Positions 26,684 through 36,362 of a DNA stretch of 64,000 nt are shown here, piece after piece. The translations under genes were made by a program, and so were the position numbers. The stretch spans positions 2,294,001 to 2,358,000 of the forward strand of contig NZ_JAGPYQ010000002.1 of assembly GCF_018070025.1 (NCBI RefSeq). The letters are read 5' to 3'. The notes below the pieces were generated by a model that was not told where the DNA came from, made no database searches, and was given only the letters and a program-made list of their open reading frames with translations. Numbering within the stretch: the stretch's first letter is position 1; every line of letters begins with the position of its first letter. The stretch comes from Streptomyces liliiviolaceus. Its GTDB lineage: Bacteria; Actinomycetota; Actinomycetes; Streptomycetales; Streptomycetaceae.

Positions 26684-28049
26684 GGGTCCATCCCCGCGTG
26701 TCCGGGGAGCAGCCCTCGTCGTCGTACGTGCCGGAGTCCTCGTGGGGTCCATCCCCGTATGCGCGGGGAGCAGTTGGCCAGCCAGTCCAGCCACCCCGCA
26801 CTGGGTCCATCCCCATGCGCGGGGAGCAGCTCGGCCGGAACATGGCCGACCTGGGCGGCACGGGTCCATCCCCGCGTGCGCGGGGAGCAGTACAACGACC
26901 GGCTGTTCACCAGCTGGTACGGGGGTCCATCCCCACGTGCGCGGGGAGCAGGTGACGGGCTGGGCGAGGGCCAGGAGCCCCGTGGGTCCATCCCCGCGTG
27001 CGCGGGGAGCAGGGGGCTTGGATCAGCTCGGGGCCGTCTTCCTTGGGTCCATCCCCGCGTGCGCGGGGAGCAGCAGGGCGCGGCGCCGGCTGACGCCGAG
27101 GGGGCGGGTCCATCCCCGCGTGCGCGGGGAGCAGTCGTACGCGTTGCGCGCCATCGGCCCGGCGTGGGGTCCATCCCCGCGTGCGCGGGGAGCAGGAGCT
27201 GCGCGCCGCCTGCCTGGACTGGTCGCGGGGTCCATCCCCGCGTGCGCGGGGAGCAGCCGCCCTCGTTGTAGCCCTCTACGGGCGGGTTGGGTCCATCCCC
27301 GCGTGCGCGGGGAGCAGGTCCGGTCGTGGGTGCGGGCCTGCTCCGGATGGGGTCCATCCCCGCGTGCGCGGGGAGCAGTTCAACCCGGGAGACTGCCAGG
27401 TCACCCGCATGGGTCCATCCCCGCGTGCGCGGGGAGCAGATCCCGACCGTGCGGCTCACCTCAGGTGACGCGGGTCCATCCCCGCGTGCGCGGGGAGCAG
27501 ACCCCGCAGGGCGTGCTCGCTCTGGCGCAGCAGGGTCCATCCCCGCGTGCGTGGGGAGCAGATTGGCAACTACGAATCCGAGCTACACGAACAGGGTCCA
27601 TCCCCGCGTGCGTGGGGAGCAGGAAGCCCGCGCTCTCGCCGACCACCTCGTCGAGGGTCCATCCCCGCGTGCGTGGGGAGCAGATCTCCAGCGACCAGAT
27701 CGCCGACGGGATCTTGGGTCCATCCCCGCGTGCGTGGGGAGCAGGATGTAGGTCTCCAGGCGGCGGATGCCGTCCTGGGTCCATCCCCGCGTGCGTGGGG
27801 AGCAGCACTCTGTCGACCGGGCTGCCGCGCGTCGCAAGGGTCCATCCCCGCGTGCGTGGGGAGCAGTGGCCGACCAGAAGCCGACCGTGGGACGGATCGG
27901 GTCCATCCCCGCGTGCGTGGGGAGCAGCATGAAGGTCAAACAGTGGTCGGGAGGGCGGGGGGTCCATCCCCGCGTGCGTGGGGAGCAGGTACGTCTCGCC
28001 GACTTCCCCGCCTGCGACTCGGGTCCATCCCCGCGTGCGTGGGGAGCAG
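26684..28049 (-). CRISPR. Type I-E CRISPR array 1, 23 repeats and 22 spacers
   Basis: The 29-bp repeats recur every 61 bp with mostly 32-bp spacers. Read on the minus strand each repeat runs CTGCTCCCC to GATGGACCC with a central stem, the I-E form. The leader is on the right (28050), next to cas3; the left end is the old end, where repeats 1-3 are degenerate (repeat 3 has lost two bases and spacer 2 is 29 bp). Repeats 1-14 carry GCGCGGGG, whereas the nine leader-proximal repeats carry GCGTGGGG (plus strand). Spacers are all different, with no internal match noticed. Confidence 0.97.
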
Positions 28050-28104
28050 ACTGCGTGACCTGGGACTTTACTGTCGCTCCGCTCGGTTTCCGAGCAGTTT
28101 CATC
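28050..28104 (-). promoter_or_regulatory. Leader of CRISPR array 1
   Basis: Read on the minus strand, the sequence before the first repeat contains CTCGGAAACCGAG (a 5-bp stem with AAA loop), then a GTAAA block and AGGTCACG. It aligns without gaps to the leader of array 2 at 37711-37761, which confirms the transcription direction and marks the likely integration-guiding region for Cas1-Cas2. Confidence 0.75.
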
Positions 28105-28300
28105 GATTCCGGCAAACAGGTCATAACAGAGGCTCGTTCGGGTCGTAGTGTGCAGCGGGCTCTGCCCGGTGGAAGAGCCATCGGCGGATGATACGGCTTG
28201 TCGTGTGCGGGCACGCTGATTGCGCAGGAATGGCTTCCTCGGTCAATGGATTTTCCTCGTATGCCGGTTGTGGCCTGCGATTTGGCTGTATGCATCAGGG

Positions 28301-31222
28301 ATGACGGGTGGAGGGGAGCTCCGGTCGGGGCTGAGCGGGCGGTTGTCGGGCCCGGTGCGGAGCGTGTGGGCCAAGCACGATCGGGACACCGAGGGCTGGT
28401 TGCCTCTGTGGTGCCATATGGAGGACAGCGGCTCCGTGGCCGGGCTGTTGTGGGATCGCTGGGTGTCCTCGAACGTGCGGGCTCTGGTGGCCGAGGCGTT
28501 GCCCGGCGGGGAGGAGGACGCCCGGCTTCTCGCGGTGTGGCTGGCGGTCGTGCACGACATCGGCAAGGCCACTCCCGCTTTCGCCTGTCAGGTCGATCAG
28601 CTCGCCGACCGGATGCGTCGGGAGGGCCTGGAGATGCCCACCCGGCGGCAGTTCGGCGCCGACCGCAAACTGGCCCCGCACGGTCTGGCGGGGCAGGTGC
28701 TGCTTGGTGAGTGGCTCGAAGAGCGTCATGGCTGGACGCGGAAGCAGTCCGGGCAGTTCGGCATCGTGCCGGGCGGCCATCACGGGGTGCCTCCGGAGCA
28801 TGGGCAGATCAAGGAACTGGACGACCGCCCGCATCTGCTGCGTACCCCCGGCCCCAGCCGCCCGGTGTGGCAGCGGGTGCAGGACGAGTTGCTCGACGCG
28901 TGCGCCGACGAATACGGCGTACGCCGGCGCCTGGGTGCGTGGCGGGCGGTGAAGTTGCCGCAGCCGGTTCAGGTGCTGCTGACGGCTCTGGTGATCATGG
29001 CCGACTGGATTGCCAGCAATCCCGAGCTGTTTCCGTATTTTCCGCAGGAGATCCACCGTACGGGCCAGGAGCGGATGGCCGCTGCCTGGCGGGGGCTGAG
29101 CCTGCCGCCGCCCTGGCGGCCCGTCGAGCCGGCCGGGGACGTAGAGGAGGTTTTCGCGTCCCGTTTCGATCTGCCGCCGGGGGCGAAGGTCCGGCCCGTG
29201 CAGGAGGCGGCGGTCCGGTTGGCCCGCTCGATGCCCGCGCCGGGTCTGATGGTGATCGAGGCGCCGATGGGTGAGGGGAAGACGGAGGCCGCGCTGGCCG
29301 TTGCCGAGATCTTCGCGGCCCGCTCCGGCGCGGGCGGTGTGCTTCTCGCGTTGCCGACCATGGCCACCGGCAACGCGATGTTTCCCCGTCTGCTGGACTG
29401 GCTGGAGCGGCTGCCCGCCGAGGAAGGCGCCCGGCTGTCCGTTCTGCTGGCGCACTCCAAGGCTGCCCTCAACGACGACTACGCCGGTCTGATGCGCGAA
29501 AGCCGGCAGCAGATCACCGCCGTGGACACGGACGCCGAGACACCCGAGTGGCGGCCACGGCACGAAAAGCGGTCCGCTCCCGCGGAGTTGGTCGCGCACG
29601 AGTGGCTGCGGGGCCGCAAGAAGGCAATGCTGTCGTCGTTCGTCGCCGGGACCGTCGATCAACTGCTGTTCGCCGGGCTGAAGAGCCGGCACCTGGCGCT
29701 GCGCCATCTCGCGGTCGCGGGCAAGGTCGTCGTGATCGACGAGGCGCACGCGTACGACACGTACATGAGCGTCTATCTGGACCGGGTGCTGTCGTGGCTG
29801 GGTGCCTACCGGGTTCCGGTGGTGGTGCTGTCCGCGACGCTGCCCGCGGCCCGGCGCCGTCAGCTCGCCGAGGCCTACGCGGGAGCGGTCACCGTGGCCG
29901 GTTCGGGCGCCGGTGCCGCGGAGTTCGAGGCAGTGGCGCAGACCGACGCCTATCCCCTGCTGACCGCCGTTGCGGCCGGACGGCACCCCGTGATGGAGCG
30001 CCCCGCCGCGTCCGCGCGGGGCGGTGCCGTTCACGTCGAGCCTCTCGACGAGGATCTGGATGTCCTGGCCGACCGGCTCGCCGCCGAACTCGACCGCGGC
30101 GGCTGTGTCCTGGTGGTCCGTAACACCGTCCGGCGAGTCCTGGACACCGCCCGGGTGCTGCGCGAGCGGTTCGGTGACGAGCACGTGACCGTCGCGCACT
30201 CGTGCTTCCTCGACATCGACCGGGCGGCCAACGACGCCGACCTGCTGGTCCGCTTCGGCCCGCCCGGGAAGACAGGAGACCGTCGCCCGGTCAAGCACAT
30301 CGTGGTCGCCAGCCAGGTGGCCGAACAGTCCCTCGATGTCGACTTCGACCTGCTCGTCACCGACCTGTGCCCGGTCGACCTGCTGCTCCAGCGCATGGGA
30401 CGTCTCCACCGCCACCAACGGGGCCCAGGGCAGGGACACCGGCCCGAAGGATTGCGCACGGCGAACTGCCTGGTGACCGGCGTGGACTGGGGTAGCGAGG
30501 TGCCGACGCCGGTGCGGGGCTCGGTCGCCGTGTACGGGGCGTACGCGCTGCTGCGCTCGGCGGCCGTGCTGCTGCCCCACCTTGAGGGTGCGCGCCGACC
30601 GGTGCAACTGCCCCGCGACATCAGCGCGCTGGTGCAGGAAGCGTACGGCGACGCGCCGACCGGCCCCGAGGGCTGGGCCGAGGCGATGACAAAGGCACTT
30701 GAGCAGCAGAAGCGGCACCGCACGGATCAGGCGGAGCGCGCCCAGGTGTTCCGCCTCGGCGACGTCCAAAAGCCAGGGCGGCCGCTCATCGGCTGGATCG
30801 CGGCCGGAGCGGGCGACGCGGACGACACCCGTGCGGGCAGGGCCCAGGTGCGGGACAGCAAGGAAAGCCTGGAAGTCGTCGTCGTACAGCGCCGCTTGGA
30901 CGGGTCGTTGGCCACGGTGCCGTGGCTGGACAAGGGCAGGGGCGGGCTGGAACTGCCCCTGGACCGGGTCCCGTCGCCGAAGGCGGCCCGGGCGGCCGCC
31001 GGGTGCGGGCTACGTCTGCCCATCCAGTTCTCGTACGGCGACGTGATGGACCGGGCGATCACAGAACTCGAAAAGCTCTACGTGCCTGCCTGGCAGGCGA
31101 AGGACAGCCCCTGGCTCGCCGGCCAGCTGATTCTCGCGCTCGACGCCGATTGTCAGACCCGCCTGGCAGGCTTCTCCCTCCACTACAGCCAGCGGGACGG
31201 CCTTGAGGTGAGCAGTGACTGA
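28301..31222 (+). CDS. cas3: CRISPR-associated helicase/nuclease Cas3
   Basis: This 973-residue protein has an N-terminal HD nuclease (VVHDIGKAT, about residue 86; GGHHG further on) and a superfamily 2 helicase with Walker A APMGEGKTEAA (about 325), DEAHAYD (about 480) and SATLP. It degrades DNA after Cascade recognition. ATG 28301 fits the usual N-terminus (LSGPVRSVWAKHDRDTEGW) but lacks a clear ribosome binding site; in-frame starts upstream are possible. The gene overlaps cas8e by eight bases. Confidence 0.96.
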   Translation: MTGGGELRSGLSGRLSGPVRSVWAKHDRDTEGWLPLWCHMEDSGSVAGLLWDRWVSSNVRALVAEALPGGEEDARLLAVWLAVVHDIGKATPAFACQVDQLADRMRREGLEMPTRRQFGADRKLAPHGLAGQVLLGEWLEERHGWTRKQSGQFGIVPGGHHGVPPEHGQIKELDDRPHLLRTPGPSRPVWQRVQDELLDACADEYGVRRRLGAWRAVKLPQPVQVLLTALVIMADWIASNPELFPYFPQEIHRTGQERMAAAWRGLSLPPPWRPVEPAGDVEEVFASRFDLPPGAKVRPVQEAAVRLARSMPAPGLMVIEAPMGEGKTEAALAVAEIFAARSGAGGVLLALPTMATGNAMFPRLLDWLERLPAEEGARLSVLLAHSKAALNDDYAGLMRESRQQITAVDTDAETPEWRPRHEKRSAPAELVAHEWLRGRKKAMLSSFVAGTVDQLLFAGLKSRHLALRHLAVAGKVVVIDEAHAYDTYMSVYLDRVLSWLGAYRVPVVVLSATLPAARRRQLAEAYAGAVTVAGSGAGAAEFEAVAQTDAYPLLTAVAAGRHPVMERPAASARGGAVHVEPLDEDLDVLADRLAAELDRGGCVLVVRNTVRRVLDTARVLRERFGDEHVTVAHSCFLDIDRAANDADLLVRFGPPGKTGDRRPVKHIVVASQVAEQSLDVDFDLLVTDLCPVDLLLQRMGRLHRHQRGPGQGHRPEGLRTANCLVTGVDWGSEVPTPVRGSVAVYGAYALLRSAAVLLPHLEGARRPVQLPRDISALVQEAYGDAPTGPEGWAEAMTKALEQQKRHRTDQAERAQVFRLGDVQKPGRPLIGWIAAGAGDADDTRAGRAQVRDSKESLEVVVVQRRLDGSLATVPWLDKGRGGLELPLDRVPSPKAARAAAGCGLRLPIQFSYGDVMDRAITELEKLYVPAWQAKDSPWLAGQLILALDADCQTRLAGFSLHYSQRDGLEVSSD

Positions 31223-32948
31223 AGCAAGCACGGCGAGCACCGCGCGCATGGCGGAAGACGAGTTGGTGTCCGAGGCGCCGTCCCGGGTGTCGTTCGATCT
31301 GACCACCCGGCCGTGGATACCGGTCCAGCAACTGGACGGCACCCAGACTGAGCTCTCCCTGCACGAGGTTTTCACCCAGGCTGACGGACTGCGCCGGATC
31401 GTCGGGGACCTTCCCACGCAGGAGTTCGCCCTCCTGCGCCTCCTCCTCGCCCTCGCCCATGACGCTCTCGACGGGCCGCGGGACATCGAGCACTGGTCGG
31501 ACCTGTGGGCCGATGACAACTGCTTCGCACCCGTTCCCGCATACCTTGCGCAGCACCGCGACCGATTTGACCTGCTGCACCCGGTGACACCGTTCTTCCA
31601 GGTCGCGGACCTGCGCACGGCACGGGACGAAGTCTTCTCCCTCAACCGGATCGTCGCCGACGTCCCGAACGGCGAGCCCTTCTTCAGCTCCCGCCAGCCG
31701 GCCGTCGACCGTCTCGGCTTCGCCGAGGCCGCCCGCTGGATCGTCCACACACACGCCTACGACACCTCCGGCATCAAGACCGGCGTCGACGGCGACGACC
31801 GCGCCAAGAACGGCAAGGTGTATCCGCTGGGGGTCGGCTGGACCGGCACCCTCGGAGGGGTCTTCGCCGAAGGCAGCACCCTGCGGGAAACCCTGCTGCT
31901 GAACCTGATCGCCGCGGACACCACCGGCCTGCGGTTCGACCCCGATGACCGCCCCGCCTGGCGCCGGGAACCATCAGGTCCCGGCGTCCACGGAGCGCGG
32001 CATCCCTCGGGCGTACGGGACTTGTACACCTGGCAGACGCGGCGGTTGCGGCTCCACTTCGACGCGGACGGAGCGTACGGCGTCGTCCTCGGTTACGGTG
32101 ACCCGCTCACCGCACACAACATGCACACCCACGAGCCGATGACCGCATGGCGGCGCAGTCCCGCGCAGGAGAAGAAACGCGGTGAGTCACTGGTCTACCT
32201 GCCGCGCGAGCACGATCCCGCACGTGCCGCATGGCGAGGGCTTGCTGCTTTGATCGTCAACCGCACGGAGAGCACTCAGGGTTCCGAGGCTGCCCAGGGG
32301 TTGCGGCCGGGTGTCCTCGAATGGGTGGCCCGGCTGGTGACCGAGGGAGAGCTGCCGCGCGGCTTTCTCATCCGGGCTCGTGTCATCGGCCCTCTCTACG
32401 GCACCCAGCAGTCCGTGATCGACGAGATCGCTGACGACCGTCTCGCCCTGGCGGTCAGGCTCCTCCACCAGCAAGACCGTGCGTACGCGCAGCAGGCCAT
32501 CGATGCGGTCTCCGACGCGGAAGGAGCCGTCACCGCCCTCGGTGACCTTGCCACCGACCTGGCCCGCGCCTCAGGTATCGAATCGGAGGCGCTCCGGGGT
32601 ACCGCTCGCGATCTCGGTTTCGCCGCGCTGGACGGCCCGTACCGCACCTGGCTCCACGACCTCGCCCAGGCCGACGACCCGTACGAGCAGCGCAAGGTCT
32701 GGCAGCGGGACGCGCACCGCCTGATCACACGGCTGGGCGAGCAGCAGCTGGCCCAGGCGGGCGCGGCCGCGTGGGAAGGCCGGACCATCGAGGCGAAGAA
32801 GGGCTCCCTGTGGCTGAACTCCGCGCTCGCCGACCAATGGTTCCGCAGCCGCCTCAACAAAGCCCTCAGCTATCCGTACTCCGGCCGGGAAACCGGTTCC
32901 GGCCCCGCGCTCGGCTCTGACTCCTGTGCTGCGAAGGAGCACGCATGA
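31215..32948 (+). CDS. cas8e: Cascade large subunit Cas8e (Cse1)
   Basis: This 577-residue Cse1/CasA subunit recognises the PAM and recruits Cas3. GTG 31215 follows GAGG and overlaps the cas3 end. The N-terminus FDLTTRPWIPVQQLDGTQTE is characteristic of Cse1 (FNLLDEPWIPV-type). At the 3' end it overlaps cse2 (ATGA). It is slightly longer than E. coli CasA (502 residues), as in other actinobacteria. Confidence 0.93.
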   Translation: MTEASTASTARMAEDELVSEAPSRVSFDLTTRPWIPVQQLDGTQTELSLHEVFTQADGLRRIVGDLPTQEFALLRLLLALAHDALDGPRDIEHWSDLWADDNCFAPVPAYLAQHRDRFDLLHPVTPFFQVADLRTARDEVFSLNRIVADVPNGEPFFSSRQPAVDRLGFAEAARWIVHTHAYDTSGIKTGVDGDDRAKNGKVYPLGVGWTGTLGGVFAEGSTLRETLLLNLIAADTTGLRFDPDDRPAWRREPSGPGVHGARHPSGVRDLYTWQTRRLRLHFDADGAYGVVLGYGDPLTAHNMHTHEPMTAWRRSPAQEKKRGESLVYLPREHDPARAAWRGLAALIVNRTESTQGSEAAQGLRPGVLEWVARLVTEGELPRGFLIRARVIGPLYGTQQSVIDEIADDRLALAVRLLHQQDRAYAQQAIDAVSDAEGAVTALGDLATDLARASGIESEALRGTARDLGFAALDGPYRTWLHDLAQADDPYEQRKVWQRDAHRLITRLGEQQLAQAGAAAWEGRTIEAKKGSLWLNSALADQWFRSRLNKALSYPYSGRETGSGPALGSDSCAAKEHA

Positions 32949-33655
32949 CCACCGTTACCGCCACTGTGCCGACCATTCAGCGATGGTTCGCACAGATCAC
33001 CGGCGAGAGCACCGGCGAGATCATCGCCCCGTTTCAACGGGGCTATCTCACGGACCAGGCCCATGCGGTGGCAGCGCTGGCCAGGCTGCGCCGCGGAGCG
33101 GGCAAGAAGTACGAGCAGGTACCGGACCTGTGGGGCCTGGCCGACACGGGCCCGCTCCACAGGAAACTGCACGACTGCGGGCGCCCCCCGAGCGAGGACG
33201 AGCTGACCCGCGCGGAGGACGCCGTCCATGTCGCCCTCACCCTGTGGGCCCTGCACCAGCAGTCACGCCCAACGGCGATGCACCTGCGCCACCGCCGCGA
33301 GAAGCCGAGGGGCCTGGGCGCTGCTGTGCGAGGTCTGATGCCAAAGGATGAGATCGCCGAGCCGGTCCGCAAACGCCTGGTCCGCGCCGGCACCGCGCCA
33401 GATCTGCCCTCCCTCGCCCAGCGGCTGCGCGACCTCGTCCTGCTGCTGCGCGGCAACGACATCGCTCTCGACTACGCGCTGCTCGCCGAGCAGCTCTACC
33501 GCTGGCAGCAACCGGGCGGCCAGGACGCCGTACGCCGCGCCTGGGGCCGCTCGTTCCACGCCTACCGCGCCCCCGACGACAAGCACGACCCCGAAGACAG
33601 CGCGTCCAGCACTTCGCCCCTCTCCGCCGACACCTCCGACAAGGACGCCTCGTGA
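32945..33655 (+). CDS. cse2: Cascade small subunit Cse2 (CasB)
   Basis: This 236-residue alpha-helical protein sits between cas8e and cas7e, where the small subunit is always encoded in type I-E, and overlaps both by four bases. The motif ALARLRRGAGKKYEQVPDLW near residue 40 matches the family. It stabilises the crRNA-DNA hybrid within Cascade. The last ~30 residues are acidic and Ser-rich. Confidence 0.9.
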   Translation: MTTVTATVPTIQRWFAQITGESTGEIIAPFQRGYLTDQAHAVAALARLRRGAGKKYEQVPDLWGLADTGPLHRKLHDCGRPPSEDELTRAEDAVHVALTLWALHQQSRPTAMHLRHRREKPRGLGAAVRGLMPKDEIAEPVRKRLVRAGTAPDLPSLAQRLRDLVLLLRGNDIALDYALLAEQLYRWQQPGGQDAVRRAWGRSFHAYRAPDDKHDPEDSASSTSPLSADTSDKDAS

Positions 33656-34851
33656 ACCGCATCTTCCTCGATGTACATGCTCTGCAGACCGTCCCGCCCA
33701 GTAACCTGAACCGCGACGACACGGGCGCGCCGAAGTCCGCCCTGTACGGCGGAGTACCCCGGGCCCGTGTCTCCAGTCAGGCGTGGAAGCGTGCCACCCG
33801 CTCATACTTCGGCGACGAGCAGCTCCTGGACCCGAGCGAGCTGGGCGTCCGGACGAAGAAGGTCGCCGAAGTCCTCGCCGCCCGCATCACCGCGCTGGAG
33901 CCCTCACTGGGGGATGCCGAGGCTCTCCTGCTCGCAGCCGAGGTGATCCAGGGGGCCACGGGATCCAAGATTGAAGTGCCCAGGCGGAAGGCGAACGAGG
34001 AGAAGAACGGCGCGGAGGAGCCCCCGCCTCAGTCCAAGTACCTGATGTTCCTCAGTGCCCGGCAGCTCGACGGTCTCGCCGCGTTCGCCGTCGAAGGTGC
34101 CGCCGACATCAAGGAATTCCTCAAGGACAAGGACAACAAGGCCCGCGCCAAGCAGATCGCCGACACCCGTCACTCCGTCGACATCGCTCTGTTCGGCCGC
34201 ATGGTCGCCGACTCCGCCGACATCAATGTCGATGCCGCCGTCCAGGTCGCCCACGCGATCAGCGTGCACCGGGTGGACAACGAATCCGACTACTACACGG
34301 CCGTAGACGACCGCAACACCGACGCGGAGCCCGGAGCCGGAATGATCGGTGCCGTCGACTTCAACTCCGCCACCCTTTACCGCTACGCCGCGCTCGGCGT
34401 CCACCAGCTCGTCGCCAACCTCGGCGAAGGGCTGCGGGCGGACGAACCCCGCATTGCTCCGGTGCGCCGAGCGGTCGAGGCATTTCTGCACGGCTTCGTC
34501 GCCTCTCTGCCCACTGGGAAGATCAACACCTTCGGCAACCACACCCTCCCCGACGCGGTCGTCATCAAGCTCCGCACCACTCGCCCCATCAGTTTCGTCG
34601 CGGCCTTCGAAGAGCCCGTATCCGCCGAACAGGGAAGCGGACATCTGTGGGAGGCAGCCGCGCGCCTGGCCAACTACATCTCCGATATCGAGCGGGCTTA
34701 CGGCGACGGGGAGTCGACCCTGACCTGGGTGCTGCGCGTCGGCCCGAACACCAAGAAGCTCGCAGGGATCGGCACGGAAGCCGGCAGTCTTACTGCGCTC
34801 GTCGAGGCGGTCGGCGAGGCGGTCGCCGACCGCATGGAACAGTCCGCATGA
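33652..34851 (+). CDS. cas7e: Cascade backbone Cas7e (CasC)
   Basis: This 399-residue backbone subunit polymerises along the crRNA. The N-terminus IFLDVHALQTVPPSNLNRDD and the RVSSQAWKRATR segment are hallmarks of Cas7e, as is VDIALFGRMVADSADINVDA. GTG 33652 overlaps the cse2 stop; its own stop overlaps cas5e. Confidence 0.96.
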   Translation: MNRIFLDVHALQTVPPSNLNRDDTGAPKSALYGGVPRARVSSQAWKRATRSYFGDEQLLDPSELGVRTKKVAEVLAARITALEPSLGDAEALLLAAEVIQGATGSKIEVPRRKANEEKNGAEEPPPQSKYLMFLSARQLDGLAAFAVEGAADIKEFLKDKDNKARAKQIADTRHSVDIALFGRMVADSADINVDAAVQVAHAISVHRVDNESDYYTAVDDRNTDAEPGAGMIGAVDFNSATLYRYAALGVHQLVANLGEGLRADEPRIAPVRRAVEAFLHGFVASLPTGKINTFGNHTLPDAVVIKLRTTRPISFVAAFEEPVSAEQGSGHLWEAAARLANYISDIERAYGDGESTLTWVLRVGPNTKKLAGIGTEAGSLTALVEAVGEAVADRMEQSA

Positions 34852-35594
34852 GCGTGCTCAGCCTGCGGCTGGCCGGCCCTCTGCAAGCGTGGGGGGCCTC
34901 TGCCCGCTTCATTCGGCGTACCACCGAGTCGGCCCCGACCAAGAGCGGGGTGATCGGCATGCTGGCTGCTGCCCAGGGCCTCCAACGCGGTGACGACGCC
35001 GGGCTGGCACCGTTGAGCGCCCTGCGCTTCGGCGTGCGCATTGACCAGCCGGGCACGCGCATACGGGATTTCCAGACCGCCCACCACGCGGTCACCGGCA
35101 AGTCCATGCCGCTCTCTGAACGCTTCTACCTCGCCGACGCCGTCTTCGTCGCCGCCCTCGAAGGCGACCACACACTCCTCACCACACTCCACACCGCGCT
35201 GCGCGCACCGGTCTACCCGCCCTACCTCGGCCGGCGCTCCTGCCCGCCCTCCCTCCCGGTCGAACTCGGCGTCCACCCCGGCATCAGTCTCGACCAGGCG
35301 CTGCGCAACGAGCCCTGGCAGGCGTCCGCCTGGCACCAAAAACGCCACCGCGACCGGCCCACGGTGACGCTGGTGATCCTGCGGGAGGCCACCAGCGCCG
35401 AACGCGACGGGCAGGAAGACGTACTGCGTGACCAGCCGCTCAGCTTCGCCGCCGAACACCGCCGGCACGCCCTGCGCACCGTGCTCAGCACGACCGTGAA
35501 CGTCCCCAACCCACTGGCACGCCCCGCACGCCCGCCCGGGCACACCGTGCCGCACCATGACCCGCTCGATGGACTGGAGGAGGAGACCGCCTGA
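34848..35594 (+). CDS. cas5e: Cascade subunit Cas5e (CasD)
   Basis: This 248-residue RAMP protein holds the 5' handle of the crRNA. LSLRLAGPLQAWGASARFIR at the N-terminus and the ESAPTKSGVIGMLAAAQG segment are standard Cas5e motifs. It starts in an ATGA overlap with cas7e and ends overlapping cas6e by one base. Confidence 0.95.
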   Translation: MSVLSLRLAGPLQAWGASARFIRRTTESAPTKSGVIGMLAAAQGLQRGDDAGLAPLSALRFGVRIDQPGTRIRDFQTAHHAVTGKSMPLSERFYLADAVFVAALEGDHTLLTTLHTALRAPVYPPYLGRRSCPPSLPVELGVHPGISLDQALRNEPWQASAWHQKRHRDRPTVTLVILREATSAERDGQEDVLRDQPLSFAAEHRRHALRTVLSTTVNVPNPLARPARPPGHTVPHHDPLDGLEEETA

Positions 35595-36358
35595 TGTATC
35601 TGACCCGTTTCCGCGTGAACACCGGACGCCCAGGCGCCCGCCGGCTGCTCTCCTCACCCCAGTCGCTGCACGCCGCGGCCATGTCGTCCTTTCCCGGCCT
35701 GCTGCCGACCACAACCGACGGGCCGAGAGTGCTGTGGCGCCTCGACCACAACGCGCGCGCCGAAGTCTTCCTGTACATCGTCAGCCCCGAGCGGCCCGAC
35801 CTGACCCACCTCGTCGAACAGGCCGGCTGGCCCACCGCCGCCCTCGACCCTGACACACCCGGCTGGCAGACCCGCCCCTACGCCCCGTTCCTCGAACGCC
35901 TCACCAAGGGCGGCACCTGGGCGTTCCGGCTCACCGCCAACCCGGTCCACTACATCCGCCGCAAAGACGGCGAACCGACCAAGCGCACCGCCCACCGCAC
36001 CCCCGTCCACCAGAAGGCATGGCTCCTCGACCGCCAAGAACGCTCAGGCTTCCGGATCGTGGAGAAGAGCGACGAGAACCGGCTCCTGCCCAGCGGCACA
36101 ACACATAAAGGCCACCGTCACCACGGTGACCGGCACGAGCTGACCGTCCGTGAGCCACGCTCCCTGGCATTCTCCAAATCCGACGAAGCCGGCCCGAAAC
36201 GGCACCGCGTGACGGTGGTGACCGCCACCTTCGACGGCCGCCTCGAAGTCACCGACCCCGAGGCCCTGCGCCACACCCTCACCCAGGGTCTCGGCAAAGC
36301 CAAGGCATACGGCTGCGGCCTGATGACCCTCGCCCCGCTGCCCACGACCACCGAGTGA
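35594..36358 (+). CDS. cas6e: crRNA endonuclease Cas6e (CasE)
   Basis: This 254-residue RAMP endonuclease cuts the precursor at the base of each repeat hairpin and stays bound. MYLTRFRVN opens the protein, the likely catalytic His is in SLHAAAM (residue 26), and the glycine-rich loop GLGKAKAYGCGLMTLAPL closes it. Cleavage after the hairpin would leave the eight-base 5' handle AUGGACCC. Confidence 0.95.
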   Translation: MYLTRFRVNTGRPGARRLLSSPQSLHAAAMSSFPGLLPTTTDGPRVLWRLDHNARAEVFLYIVSPERPDLTHLVEQAGWPTAALDPDTPGWQTRPYAPFLERLTKGGTWAFRLTANPVHYIRRKDGEPTKRTAHRTPVHQKAWLLDRQERSGFRIVEKSDENRLLPSGTTHKGHRHHGDRHELTVREPRSLAFSKSDEAGPKRHRVTVVTATFDGRLEVTDPEALRHTLTQGLGKAKAYGCGLMTLAPLPTTTE

Positions 36359-36362
36359 GCCC

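Noticed and set aside
26641..28126. Long open frames on both strands across CRISPR array 1 and, likewise, array 2
   Set aside because: They are produced by the 61-bp repeat period and repeat peptides such as GSIPACAGS; they are not genes.
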